The notes below the pieces were generated by a model. That model did not search any database. It was not told the DNA's origin and was given only the letters and a program-made list of their open reading frames with translations. Below are positions 18,355 through 26,281 of a DNA stretch of 64,000 bases, in pieces. This stretch comes from Alphaproteobacteria bacterium GWF2_58_20 (lineage in GTDB: Bacteria > Pseudomonadota > Alphaproteobacteria > UBA1247), in contig MEMB01000002.1 in NCBI GenBank assembly GCA_001768735.1, positions 86,418-150,417 of the forward strand. Reading direction: 5' to 3'. The first letter of the stretch is position 1. Each line of letters starts with the position of its first letter. Both the position numbers and the translations under genes were made by a program.

Positions 18355-19935
18355 ATGATCACCGTTGTCCTTTATGCGCTTATTGCCATTGGCCTTGCCG
18401 GAGCTGCCGGGTATGCGGTCATGTCATTTTTTGAGGCGTCACAGACCACCACCCATGTTCAGGAAAACATGTCGCGCATGGAAACGGTGGTTTCCACCCT
18501 TCGGGCCAATTTGCGCGCGGTGGCCATGGACGGGGTTGCCCTTCCGCCCATGGGGGATACGCCCGTGGGGGATTATACGGGGGTTCCTGGCTGGATTGGT
18601 GTTCCGGACAGGACGCCATGGAATGTCCGTTATGCCTATTGCCCTTATTCGCCGGACACGGCCCTTTCCGGGGTTATGGAAAGTGTGGTCATGCCGGATG
18701 GCGACAGTTATGAAGTCAACCTGCAGACGGCCGGCGATGGACGGGATTATGTCCTGCGGAGTGAGTCGCCCACCATCTCGGGCCTTCCCTCCGGGGCGGG
18801 TATTCTGGCGTTGGTGGTTTCGTCGGGGCCAAAATCTCCCATTCCGCCTTCCTGCGCGGATGTCCGTTATGAAAATGGCCAGTTTGTGGTTGCCGGGGGA
18901 TCGGTGAAGGCTGTAACAACCGGCATCGCCTTTACGCAAAAGGTGTTTTCGTCCACCAGCAAGGTCACGCTTTATGTCGATGCGGCGGGAACGGGGCAGG
19001 GGAGTTCCTCGGCGGATCCGGCGGATCTTGCAACGGCCATTTCCATTTGGCAGACCGTGCATCCGCGGGTGATGGAAATCGTCATGGCGCCGGGCGTTTA
19101 TGCCCTTGCGGCAACAGATCTTTCCCCATCCTCGGTTTTGCCTGAAGATGCGGCCACGCTGGTGTTGCGGGATGATACGGCCAGCCGGGCCGACACCGTC
19201 CTGACCCTTTCCGGGGCGTCTGGCAATCCCATTCCGGCCCAGCTTTTTGTGCGCAATATCACCATTGCCGGTGAGGCGCTCACCATTCAGGGGCATGGCC
19301 TTGTGGCGGAAAACGCCATTTTGCCGCCCGTGGTTGTGAATGGCGGCAGCATTGATGTGCTGGGCATGGTGGATTTTGTCAGTGATGCAGGTCCGGCGCT
19401 GGATATTCGCGGTGCAACGCTTTTTGTGCCGCCCGGAAGCGTCCTTTCTGCAACGGTTCCATCGGGAGCCACAGCTGTGTACCTCCGTTCGGGAACCCTT
19501 CGCATGGAAGGGGAACTCGACATTGTGGGGAGTTCGGGAAATCCTTCTGTCGGTGTGGATCTGGGCGGTACGCTGGACATGCCTTCGGGGGCCCGGTTGC
19601 TGTTTCCGTCCAATCCGCCCATGGTTGGGGTGCGCATGTCGGAAGGCGGCGTTCTGAAATTGGCCTCCGGCGCACAAATGGGAACACTCTCGGCACGGCC
19701 CGATGTTGCGGCACAGGATGTCGGGGGACTTTCGGTTTTTGGAACCGGCCATGTTTATGCCACGTCGGACTGCTGGTCTGGCCGGATGTTTGATGCCAGC
19801 GAAGAGGGCACGATGGCGGGGGACAGTTCCGAGCCGCAGGTGGTTGTGGAACCGGCCAGCTGGCCCGAGATCCCGGATTATGTCCTGTATCAGGCACTTT
19901 CCACCGTCAATCACAGCGACTGGACCTGCAACTGA
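18355..19935 (+). CDS. Pilin-like protein with parallel beta-helix domain (first paralogue)
   Basis: A 526-residue protein. Residues 1-25 (MITVVLYALIAIGLAGAAGY) are a hydrophobic N-terminal helix with no leader; an in-frame TAA lies 15 bp upstream. Residues 30-200 form a pilin-sized globular region with Cys96 and Cys167. From about 205 the sequence reads like the start of a right-handed parallel beta-helix (TLYVDAAGTGQGSSSA; later PRVMEIVMAPGVYAL), and short hydrophobic repeats continue to about 465. The end holds SDCWSG and a final WTC motif. GGGGGAG precedes the start. I infer a minor subunit displaying a binding domain. It is paralogous to the next gene. Confidence 0.8.
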   Translation: MITVVLYALIAIGLAGAAGYAVMSFFEASQTTTHVQENMSRMETVVSTLRANLRAVAMDGVALPPMGDTPVGDYTGVPGWIGVPDRTPWNVRYAYCPYSPDTALSGVMESVVMPDGDSYEVNLQTAGDGRDYVLRSESPTISGLPSGAGILALVVSSGPKSPIPPSCADVRYENGQFVVAGGSVKAVTTGIAFTQKVFSSTSKVTLYVDAAGTGQGSSSADPADLATAISIWQTVHPRVMEIVMAPGVYALAATDLSPSSVLPEDAATLVLRDDTASRADTVLTLSGASGNPIPAQLFVRNITIAGEALTIQGHGLVAENAILPPVVVNGGSIDVLGMVDFVSDAGPALDIRGATLFVPPGSVLSATVPSGATAVYLRSGTLRMEGELDIVGSSGNPSVGVDLGGTLDMPSGARLLFPSNPPMVGVRMSEGGVLKLASGAQMGTLSARPDVAAQDVGGLSVFGTGHVYATSDCWSGRMFDASEEGTMAGDSSEPQVVVEPASWPEIPDYVLYQALSTVNHSDWTCN

Positions 19936-19980
19936 CCAGAGGCCTGATCCCCAAGCTTTTTCGGGATTTGGAAATGTGGA

Positions 19981-20031
19981 CAAGCATACCGTTTTTCCTG
20001 TATGCTTGCAGCCAAGGTGATACGCCTTGGC
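19981..20031 (+). other. Two tandem hairpins between the beta-helix genes
   Basis: CAAGCATAC (19981-19989) pairs with GTATGCTTG (20000-20008), and GCCAAGG (20011-20017) pairs with CCTTGGC (20025-20031). Neither has a T-run after it, so they may affect mRNA processing or stability rather than end transcription. Confidence 0.55.
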
Positions 20032-20049
20032 ATCTGAGGGGATTCCGCA

Positions 20050-22353
20050 ATGATTACAGTCGTTCTTTACGCCCTGATAGCAATCGGCCTTGCGGCGGCG
20101 GCAGGTTACGCCGTCATGATGTTTTTTGATGCATCGCAGACAACATCCCAGGTGCAGGAAAACCAGGCCCGGATGGATACGGCATCGGTGGTGGTGCGGG
20201 CCAACCTGCGTTCTGTCCATCAGGATGGTGTGCTTTATCCGCCTTATGGCGAAATTCCCCCTGATGAAACCATGATGGCGCTTCCTTCCTGGTTTTCGGT
20301 TTTGCGTTCCGCCCCTTGGGCCTCATTGTTCAATTATTGTCCTCTTGCGCCCAACGGCACATATGACGCGGGCGGAACAGTGGCCAAGGTTCCCACAGGC
20401 GATGCCCCCACAATCCTTGATGTGACCTCCGGAGGCGGCGGGGTTTTTGAAGTGGCCGGTGACAGGCGTGCCCAGTTTGTGTCCGGGCGTACGGTTGAGG
20501 TTGCAGGGTCAACAGGAAATGATGGGGATTATGTCGTGGCATCCGCCACCTATTCCCCTCCCCCTGTGGATCATACCCTTGTCGTTGTTTCAGGAACGGT
20601 TCCCAGCGCAACGCCGGATGGCACGCTTCAGGTCTATTACAATGTGAACACCATGGTTTCGGCCGGACAAACCTATGTTGTCGCGGACAACCTCGATATT
20701 CCGGGGGTGGCGGCCAGCGAGGAAGCGGGACTGCTGGGGTTGATCATTTCTGGTCCGGCGCGGTCTTCGCAGGTTCCGGCCTGCAGCAATGTGGTCTATG
20801 AGAGCGGTGCTTTCCGGGTGGATGGCGGCAGCGTGCGTGCGGTAACAAGTGGTGTGGCCGATGCGCAGCAGGAATTTGCGGCGGCCGGTCGTGTGGTGCG
20901 GACGGTTGCCACATCTGAGGAACTTGAAACCGCGCTGGGCGATTGGGCATCCATCAAGCCCCGCATTATGGAAATTGATCTTGCGCCAGGCAGTTATACC
21001 TTTGAGGCAACGACGGGCGGTCCCTTGAACCAGCTCATGGAAGACGGGGATGAAAAGCTTCTGGTCCTTTCAGGAAATGGCGGCATTGCAACCATTACCC
21101 TTACGGATACAAATGCGGACCTGACATCAGGCATTCTCATTCCATCGCGTCTGGAACTTGACAATGTTTCCCTGGTGCCCGATGCCAGCCTTGCGGCAAA
21201 TGGGTGGCTGGATATCCGGAACCGTGCTTTTGTCTTGCGCGATTCTTCGCTGCCGGAAGTTCGGCTCTCCGGGGCCAACATGCTTGTGAGTGGAACCTCT
21301 TCCATTGCCAGCACAACAGGAGGGGGACTTTCTGTGGTTGGCGGGATGGTGCAACTCAAGGATGGCGCAAGCCTTGCGGTTTCCGCGAATTCCGGTAGTG
21401 CTGTCTCCATTTCTGGCGGGCTTTTGCAGCTGCTTTCCAGTTCCACCCTTACGGCCACCAGTGCGGGCGGCGGAACAACCGCCCATGGCATTAACCTGAT
21501 TGCGGGAGATGTCCAGGTGCAGGATGGTTCCAGCCTTTCAGCCACCAGCGCCACCGGTCATGGCGTCATGATTGTGGGGGGGCATCTCCAGATTCTGGGC
21601 GGCGGCAGTTTTGTGGCAACAACCGCGGCAGCATCCCGCAATGCCTTGTATCTTGAAACGGGCCGTGTGCAACTGGGGACAGCCGGTGTTGGTGCAAGCT
21701 TTACCGCAACGGTTCCGGGTGGCGGCACGGCTGTTGTGACAACAGGTGGCAGCTTTGTGGCCAAGGGAACGGCGGGTTCATCCCCTTCCATAATCACCTT
21801 GACGCGCGCGTCAGGGACACTGGCTGTTGGTATGAATGTCGGAGGAAATATGGACCTGAAGGCATCGCAGGTTCTCTTTCCCAATGGCGCCAGCCAGGGA
21901 TTCCTGCTTTCGAATGGTGCCATGTTTGCCTTGGACGAGGGAACAACGGTTGGTGCGGCCGATCCGAGTACCACCCAGCGGCCGACTATCGCTGTTTATG
22001 ATAATGGCGCCATGGGGATTTATGGCTCTTCCGCAACGGTGCGTGTGCCCTCGGGCGGGGATTGCTGGGATGGTCCGGAAGATGCCACAGGGGCCGCGCT
22101 GGATACATCAAGCACGTGTCGGCAAACCTCGACGGTATGTTCGGGGCTTGGCGGGTATGTGAATGCGTGCAGTCGCCACCTGTTCATTTACAGCGATGGC
22201 GGTGTGGATGCCGGTGGGGCCAGCAACGACAGTTCTGTTGTCATGCCGCCCGTTTACAACAACACGACGAGCACGAACCGCATCATCTGCCAGCTTGCCT
22301 GGACAACGGTTATCCTCAAAAATCGCAGCAGCTGGACCTGTGAGGTGAATTGA
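20050..22353 (+). CDS. Pilin-like protein with parallel beta-helix domain (second, longer paralogue)
   Basis: A 767-residue paralogue of the preceding gene. The first 60 residues align almost position for position (MITVVLYALIAIGLAAAAGY; ASQTT; ANLR; YCP at 96-98), and the segments PACSNVVYESGAFRVDGGSV, KPRIMEIDLAPGSYTFEA and GDCWDG match their counterparts. The beta-helix part (about 290-690) is longer and made of Gly/Ser/Thr-rich repeats of about 20-25 residues. The C-terminus adds a Cys-rich insert (STCRQTSTVCSGLGG) and ends SSWTCEVN. An in-frame TGA 15 bp upstream excludes a leader. GAGGGG is the ribosome binding site. Confidence 0.8.
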   Translation: MITVVLYALIAIGLAAAAGYAVMMFFDASQTTSQVQENQARMDTASVVVRANLRSVHQDGVLYPPYGEIPPDETMMALPSWFSVLRSAPWASLFNYCPLAPNGTYDAGGTVAKVPTGDAPTILDVTSGGGGVFEVAGDRRAQFVSGRTVEVAGSTGNDGDYVVASATYSPPPVDHTLVVVSGTVPSATPDGTLQVYYNVNTMVSAGQTYVVADNLDIPGVAASEEAGLLGLIISGPARSSQVPACSNVVYESGAFRVDGGSVRAVTSGVADAQQEFAAAGRVVRTVATSEELETALGDWASIKPRIMEIDLAPGSYTFEATTGGPLNQLMEDGDEKLLVLSGNGGIATITLTDTNADLTSGILIPSRLELDNVSLVPDASLAANGWLDIRNRAFVLRDSSLPEVRLSGANMLVSGTSSIASTTGGGLSVVGGMVQLKDGASLAVSANSGSAVSISGGLLQLLSSSTLTATSAGGGTTAHGINLIAGDVQVQDGSSLSATSATGHGVMIVGGHLQILGGGSFVATTAAASRNALYLETGRVQLGTAGVGASFTATVPGGGTAVVTTGGSFVAKGTAGSSPSIITLTRASGTLAVGMNVGGNMDLKASQVLFPNGASQGFLLSNGAMFALDEGTTVGAADPSTTQRPTIAVYDNGAMGIYGSSATVRVPSGGDCWDGPEDATGAALDTSSTCRQTSTVCSGLGGYVNACSRHLFIYSDGGVDAGGASNDSSVVMPPVYNNTTSTNRIICQLAWTTVILKNRSSWTCEVN

Positions 22354-22375
22354 GTTTTAAATGGCTAAAAAGATG

Positions 22376-22405
22376 TTGGACAAACTTTCGTGAATCTCAT
22401 ATACT
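22376..22405 (+). promoter_or_regulatory. Putative promoter for the cysteine-rich pilin-like gene
   Basis: TGGACA (22377-22382) and TATACT (22400-22405) with a 17-bp spacer, about 50 bp before the start codon. The gene also has a strong GAGGGGGAG site. Confidence 0.5.
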
Positions 22406-22456
22406 GCCCAACAGGGTAGGATTTTAACAAAACCTCGTAAAGAGGGGGAGAAGAAA

Positions 22457-23089
22457 ATGAGCAATCTGATTGTCAGCGTTATCGCTATCGCCCTTGTGGC
22501 GGCCATGGTTCTTGCCGCTACCTATTATGGCGGCAGCGTCTTCAATTCATACCAGGCGGAAGCCCGTGCATCCAAGCTCCTCAATGAAGCGGAGCAGATT
22601 GTTGGCACGGTTGCTTATTACCGTGTGGTGAAGAATGAATTCCCCACCAGCCTTGAACAGATGGCGGTAATTGATCCTGCCACGAATGACAGTTTCCTGT
22701 CGGATGTTCCGGAAGGTGGCAAGTATGATCCATCTCTGGGAACGGTCTGGAAATTTGTGGGTGACTATGTCATGACGGCTATTGGCCAGGGATCGCGTCC
22801 GGCAACGGAATGTCTCGCTGCCCGCCGCCGTCTTGGTTATGATGCCGAGCGTTATTGTGCCAATTCGGCCGCTGCGGCTGCGTATTGCTCGGGTGGTGTT
22901 GGTGTTGAGGGGGATACCTGCTCTGAAACCGACAGCAAGCACTGCCTGCACTATTGCTTTGAACCGGCTGATGACGAACCGCGTGACCAGGCAAACACAT
23001 CAAGCCCGTTTTTCAATACGCATGATCCGTGCTGTGTTGACAATGAAATGGGTGGCCCTTCCTCGGATGAGCCAATCTATCTTGAATAG
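22457..23089 (+). CDS. Cysteine-rich pilin-like subunit, leaderless
   Basis: A 210-residue protein beginning MSNLIVSVIAIALVAAM with YYGG at 23-26, then NSYQAEARASKLLNEAEQI, closely matching the pilin-like protein at 57066. The nearest upstream in-frame stop (22391) is followed by no ATG, GTG or TTG before 22457, so the start is fixed and no leader exists. The C-terminal half has nine or more cysteines, including TECLAARRRLGYDAERYC and DPCCVDN. These two blocks recur in the 57066 protein, so they are a conserved fold with several disulfides. Probably a structural subunit exported to the cell surface. Confidence 0.8.
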   Translation: MSNLIVSVIAIALVAAMVLAATYYGGSVFNSYQAEARASKLLNEAEQIVGTVAYYRVVKNEFPTSLEQMAVIDPATNDSFLSDVPEGGKYDPSLGTVWKFVGDYVMTAIGQGSRPATECLAARRRLGYDAERYCANSAAAAAYCSGGVGVEGDTCSETDSKHCLHYCFEPADDEPRDQANTSSPFFNTHDPCCVDNEMGGPSSDEPIYLE

Positions 23090-23124
23090 TTGATTGCGGA
23101 TCCAGAGGGGATAGATATAAGCCC

Positions 23125-24726
23125 ATGGTGATTGAGCCAAGGCTGAAAGACCACCAAAGGCTCGGTGACTATCTTGTGGAGCGTGGCCTCGTCGATCGTG
23201 AAGCGATTGAGGCCGCGGTCCGCGAGGGGCGCATCACGGGGGAGCGTATCGGGAATATCCTGGTGCGCAACGGGTTTCTGCGGTACGCAGATCTCATCAA
23301 GGCGATTTTGTCCCTCTCGCCGGAAGAGATCGTTTTTGAAAAATCTTACGGCGTCAAGATCCCGCGCGAAATGTTGGAGCGTTACAGCATTGTCGTTGTT
23401 GCGGAAACCGATCTTGAGGTTTACCTCTCCACCCTTTCGGCCGAGGAAACCGTCCGTGTCCTGATCCAGCCCTATTTTCCCAACAAGGAACTGGTTTTTG
23501 TTTCCCTGTCGCCAACCGACCTTTCCAACTTCATGGAAAGTCTGGGACGTGAGGGCGAGGACCAGAATTTTGAGACAGCGACGGATGATGCACTGGTGTT
23601 GGACATGCTCCTGCGCCAGGCCATTCTTGTTGGCGCGTCGGATATTCACATTGAGCCGCGCTTCAGGAGCTTTACCGTATTTTTCCGCCATCTTGGCATT
23701 CGCAAGATTGCGCATGAAGGTTCACTGGAACAATTTGCCATCATGGCATCGCAGGTCAAGGACCGTGCGCGCATGGACCAGGTGGAAACCCGCGTTCCGC
23801 AGGATGGTGGCTTTACCATGGAATTCCGTGGACGCATGGTGGACATGCGTGTGGCCACCGTTCCCAGCGTGAATGGCGAAATCATTGTCATCCGATTGCT
23901 GGACCCTGACAAGGCCATGAAGACGGTGAGCGAACTTGGCATCACCCGCATTGACGCATGGCGTGCGGCCACAAGTTATCCTTTTGGCCTTTGCCTCATT
24001 TGCGGTTCCACAGGTTCAGGCAAAACCACGACGCTCAATGCCACCGTGCGTGAGATGGATCGTTTTGGCCGCGCCATCCGCACGGTTGAAGATCCGGTTG
24101 AATATCGCATTCCCTATGTGGGGCAGGTGAACGTCAATCCGATTGTGGGACTGGATTTTGCGGCCGCCTTGCGCGCCTTCATGCGTGCTGACCCTGATGT
24201 CATCGTGCTGGGTGAAGTCCGTGACGTTGAAACGGCAAAACTTTGTATCCGCGCGGCAGAAACGGGCCACATGGTGTTGGCCACACTGCATACCGGTTCT
24301 GTGCGCGGCGCCATTTCCCGCATGCACAGCCTTGGCATTTCCGAATCCGACATGAAGCCCATCCTGCGTGGCGTGCTTGTGCAGCGTCTTGTGCGTACCA
24401 TTTGTGTGGTATGTGGTGGATCCGGCTGTGAAGATTGTTTCCACACCGGCTACAGCGGACGAACTGTCGTGTCGGAATGCGCCATGTTTAAAAATGACAT
24501 GGAAGTGGACAAGGCCCTTGCTGGTGAGCGCTGGTGGCCGTCCATGGTGGGGGATGCAATCAGCAAGATCAAGACGGGCCTCACCACAAATTCGGAAATT
24601 TACCGCTGCTTCCGTTCTGAAATTGACAACTACGACCAGGAACTCGAAGGGATCGAGGAATTGGTTGGTGAAGTGGCTGAAGCAGGAAATGAAGGCGCGC
24701 CCTCCATTCCAGTCAAGGAAACGTAA
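23125..24726 (+). CDS. Assembly ATPase, GspE/PilB family
   Basis: A 533-residue cytoplasmic motor. An N-terminal GspE-like domain (about 10-150; RLGDYLVERGLVDREAIEAA, GERIGNILVRNGFL) precedes the ATPase core: SDIHIEPR, Walker A GSTGSGKTTT (about 294-303), Asp box VEDPVEY, Walker B DPDVIVLGEVRD (about 355-366) and His box TGHMVLATLHT. A compact zinc-type motif CVVCGGSGCEDC begins near residue 427, shorter than in classical GspE. It powers filament extension or secretion. It follows the Cys-rich pilin gene by 35 bp and directly abuts the last pilin-like gene. No retraction ATPase (PilT) is seen. Confidence 0.93.
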   Translation: MVIEPRLKDHQRLGDYLVERGLVDREAIEAAVREGRITGERIGNILVRNGFLRYADLIKAILSLSPEEIVFEKSYGVKIPREMLERYSIVVVAETDLEVYLSTLSAEETVRVLIQPYFPNKELVFVSLSPTDLSNFMESLGREGEDQNFETATDDALVLDMLLRQAILVGASDIHIEPRFRSFTVFFRHLGIRKIAHEGSLEQFAIMASQVKDRARMDQVETRVPQDGGFTMEFRGRMVDMRVATVPSVNGEIIVIRLLDPDKAMKTVSELGITRIDAWRAATSYPFGLCLICGSTGSGKTTTLNATVREMDRFGRAIRTVEDPVEYRIPYVGQVNVNPIVGLDFAAALRAFMRADPDVIVLGEVRDVETAKLCIRAAETGHMVLATLHTGSVRGAISRMHSLGISESDMKPILRGVLVQRLVRTICVVCGGSGCEDCFHTGYSGRTVVSECAMFKNDMEVDKALAGERWWPSMVGDAISKIKTGLTTNSEIYRCFRSEIDNYDQELEGIEELVGEVAEAGNEGAPSIPVKET

Positions 24727-25230
24727 ATGGCCCATCTGATTGTTACCTTGCTGGCGATTGCGCTTGCCGCTTTTGTCATGGCCAGCGGCGTCTGGTACCT
24801 TGATGCCAGAATCGGAACCACCAATGAGGTCAAGCTCAAGACCATGTCCGGCATGGCGTCCCTGTCTTCTGCCTATCGTTCCTATAAAATGGCGGCTTCG
24901 ACGGTTTTGCCTGAAACATCCTGGGAAACAGAGATTGAGGGCTATGTGTCCATGCCAAAACCTCCGGGCAACGGGCTTGTCTGGAGTTATGATTGCAATG
25001 GCAATTTTGCTTTGCCGCTGGCGGCGTGCAACAGTTCTGCCCGACACGCAATCTGCCTTTCCGGAACAAGTGTGTCTGAAGTGCAATTCAATGGCATGAA
25101 GCGTGCGCGCACGCAGATGTCTTCATCACAGCTGGATCTGGGGGCGGATTGCGGCGGAAGCGAATATGATGTGGCAACACCAGGCGCTTTTCCCGCTTCT
25201 GTGGCCCTGACCTACTGGATGACAAACTGA
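24727..25230 (+). CDS. Minor pilin-like protein, leaderless
   Basis: A 167-residue protein beginning MAHLIVTLLAIALAAFVM, the same N-terminal pattern as the other subunits, but without the YYGG motif. The TAA of the ATPase gene is directly before the ATG and in the same frame, so no leader is possible and translation is coupled. The C-terminal part has four to five cysteines (SYDCNG, LAACNSS, HAICLSG, GADCGG). Likely a low-abundance or priming subunit (inference). Last gene of the locus, followed by a terminator. Confidence 0.75.
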   Translation: MAHLIVTLLAIALAAFVMASGVWYLDARIGTTNEVKLKTMSGMASLSSAYRSYKMAASTVLPETSWETEIEGYVSMPKPPGNGLVWSYDCNGNFALPLAACNSSARHAICLSGTSVSEVQFNGMKRARTQMSSSQLDLGADCGGSEYDVATPGAFPASVALTYWMTN

Positions 25231-25239
25231 CATTCAGGA

Positions 25240-25266
25240 ACAAGACAATTTTCTTGTCGTTTTTTC
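25240..25266 (+). terminator. Terminator at the end of the pilus locus
   Basis: A six-bp stem ACAAGA (25240-25245) with TCTTGT (25252-25257), then CG and a run of six T. It is 10 bp after the last pilin-like gene. The stem is short but well placed. Confidence 0.65.
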
Positions 25267-25357
25267 AGGAAAAGAGTTTTTTGATTTTTTTCTGGAGGGG
25301 GCGGTTTCAGGCTGTAGCCGTGTTGCAGCCTTGTGGATTTTTACAGGTAAAAAGACC

Positions 25358-26248
25358 ATGGTATCTTCTATTCAGAGCATGACCGGGTTTGCCCGGACCG
25401 AAGGACGCAATGAACGTTTTTCATGGGTTGTCGAGTGCAAGAGCCTGAATGCCCGCAATCTTGAAATCCGCTGCCGGATGCCGCAAGGGTTTGATGACCT
25501 TGAGCCTTCGGCCCGCACCCATATTGCGGAAAGATTTCGGCGGGGAACGGTCAATCTTTCCGTAACTCTGCATCCTTTCGCAAGCCACAAGAAATTGACC
25601 ATCAACCATGATCTGCTGCGCCAGGCCGTGGAAGCCCTGCGTTCCTTTCATGAGGATGGGGCTGCGCCGCCGCGTCTGGATGCCATTCTTGCCATTCCGG
25701 GCGTGATTGAAAGCCAGGATGATACCCTCTGCGAGGAAGCGCGGGGAGATTTATGCCGCATCCTGAATGAAGACATCGAAAAAACCCTCTCAAGCCTGCT
25801 GCATATCCGGCAAGCTGAAGGCGGACGCCTGCGGGACCTGATGCGCGGACAGCTTGAAAACATGGAACGTCTGGTGGAACAGGCGGATCATGCGGCGGTG
25901 GGGTTACCGGAAATGCTTCGGGCACGGTTTGAATCCCAGTTGCATGAATGGATGGGGGCCATGCCGCCCCTTCCGGCCGACCGCATTGCACAGGAAGTTG
26001 CGCTTTTGCTGGTGAAATCAGATATCCGTGAAGAAATCGACCGTCTGCGGACGCATATCGAGGCTGCGCGTGAGTTGCTGGCTTCGGGCGGCGCCATGGG
26101 ACGCCATCTCGATTTCCTGTGTCAGGAATTCAACCGGGAAGCCAATACGTTGTGTTCCAAGTCCCAGGATGTTGAACTGACGCGCATGGGCCTCTCCCTC
26201 AAGGGCATCATTGACCAGTTCCGCGAGCAATCGCAGAATATCGAATAA
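25358..26248 (+). CDS. yicC: YicC-family endoribonuclease
   Basis: A 296-residue protein with the hallmark N-terminus IQSMTGFARTEG, then WVVECKSLNARNLEIRCRMP, and the conserved C-terminal block AGRELLASGG-like (ARELLASGGAMGRHLDFLCQ, FNREANTLCSKSQD). Family members act as endoribonucleases in E. coli; the physiological target here is unknown. ATG 25358 is chosen over a TTG at 25331 since the family begins a few residues before SMTGFA. It lies 33 bp upstream of gmk, a pairing found across many bacteria. Confidence 0.92.
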   Translation: MVSSIQSMTGFARTEGRNERFSWVVECKSLNARNLEIRCRMPQGFDDLEPSARTHIAERFRRGTVNLSVTLHPFASHKKLTINHDLLRQAVEALRSFHEDGAAPPRLDAILAIPGVIESQDDTLCEEARGDLCRILNEDIEKTLSSLLHIRQAEGGRLRDLMRGQLENMERLVEQADHAAVGLPEMLRARFESQLHEWMGAMPPLPADRIAQEVALLLVKSDIREEIDRLRTHIEAARELLASGGAMGRHLDFLCQEFNREANTLCSKSQDVELTRMGLSLKGIIDQFREQSQNIE

Positions 26249-26281
26249 GTTGGGGATTTTATCCCGTTCTGGAGCAGAGAC

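Noticed and set aside
18439..20220. 593-codon open frame on the minus strand opposite the first beta-helix gene
   Set aside because: It is basic, His/Gly-rich low-complexity sequence with no domain, and it mirrors the codon pattern of the real plus-strand gene.
20050..22353. Shufflon-type recombination of the pilin C-terminus, as in PilV
   Set aside because: No inverted segments, sfx-like repeats or recombinase gene are seen next to the beta-helix genes; the only recombinase belongs to the distant tRNA element.
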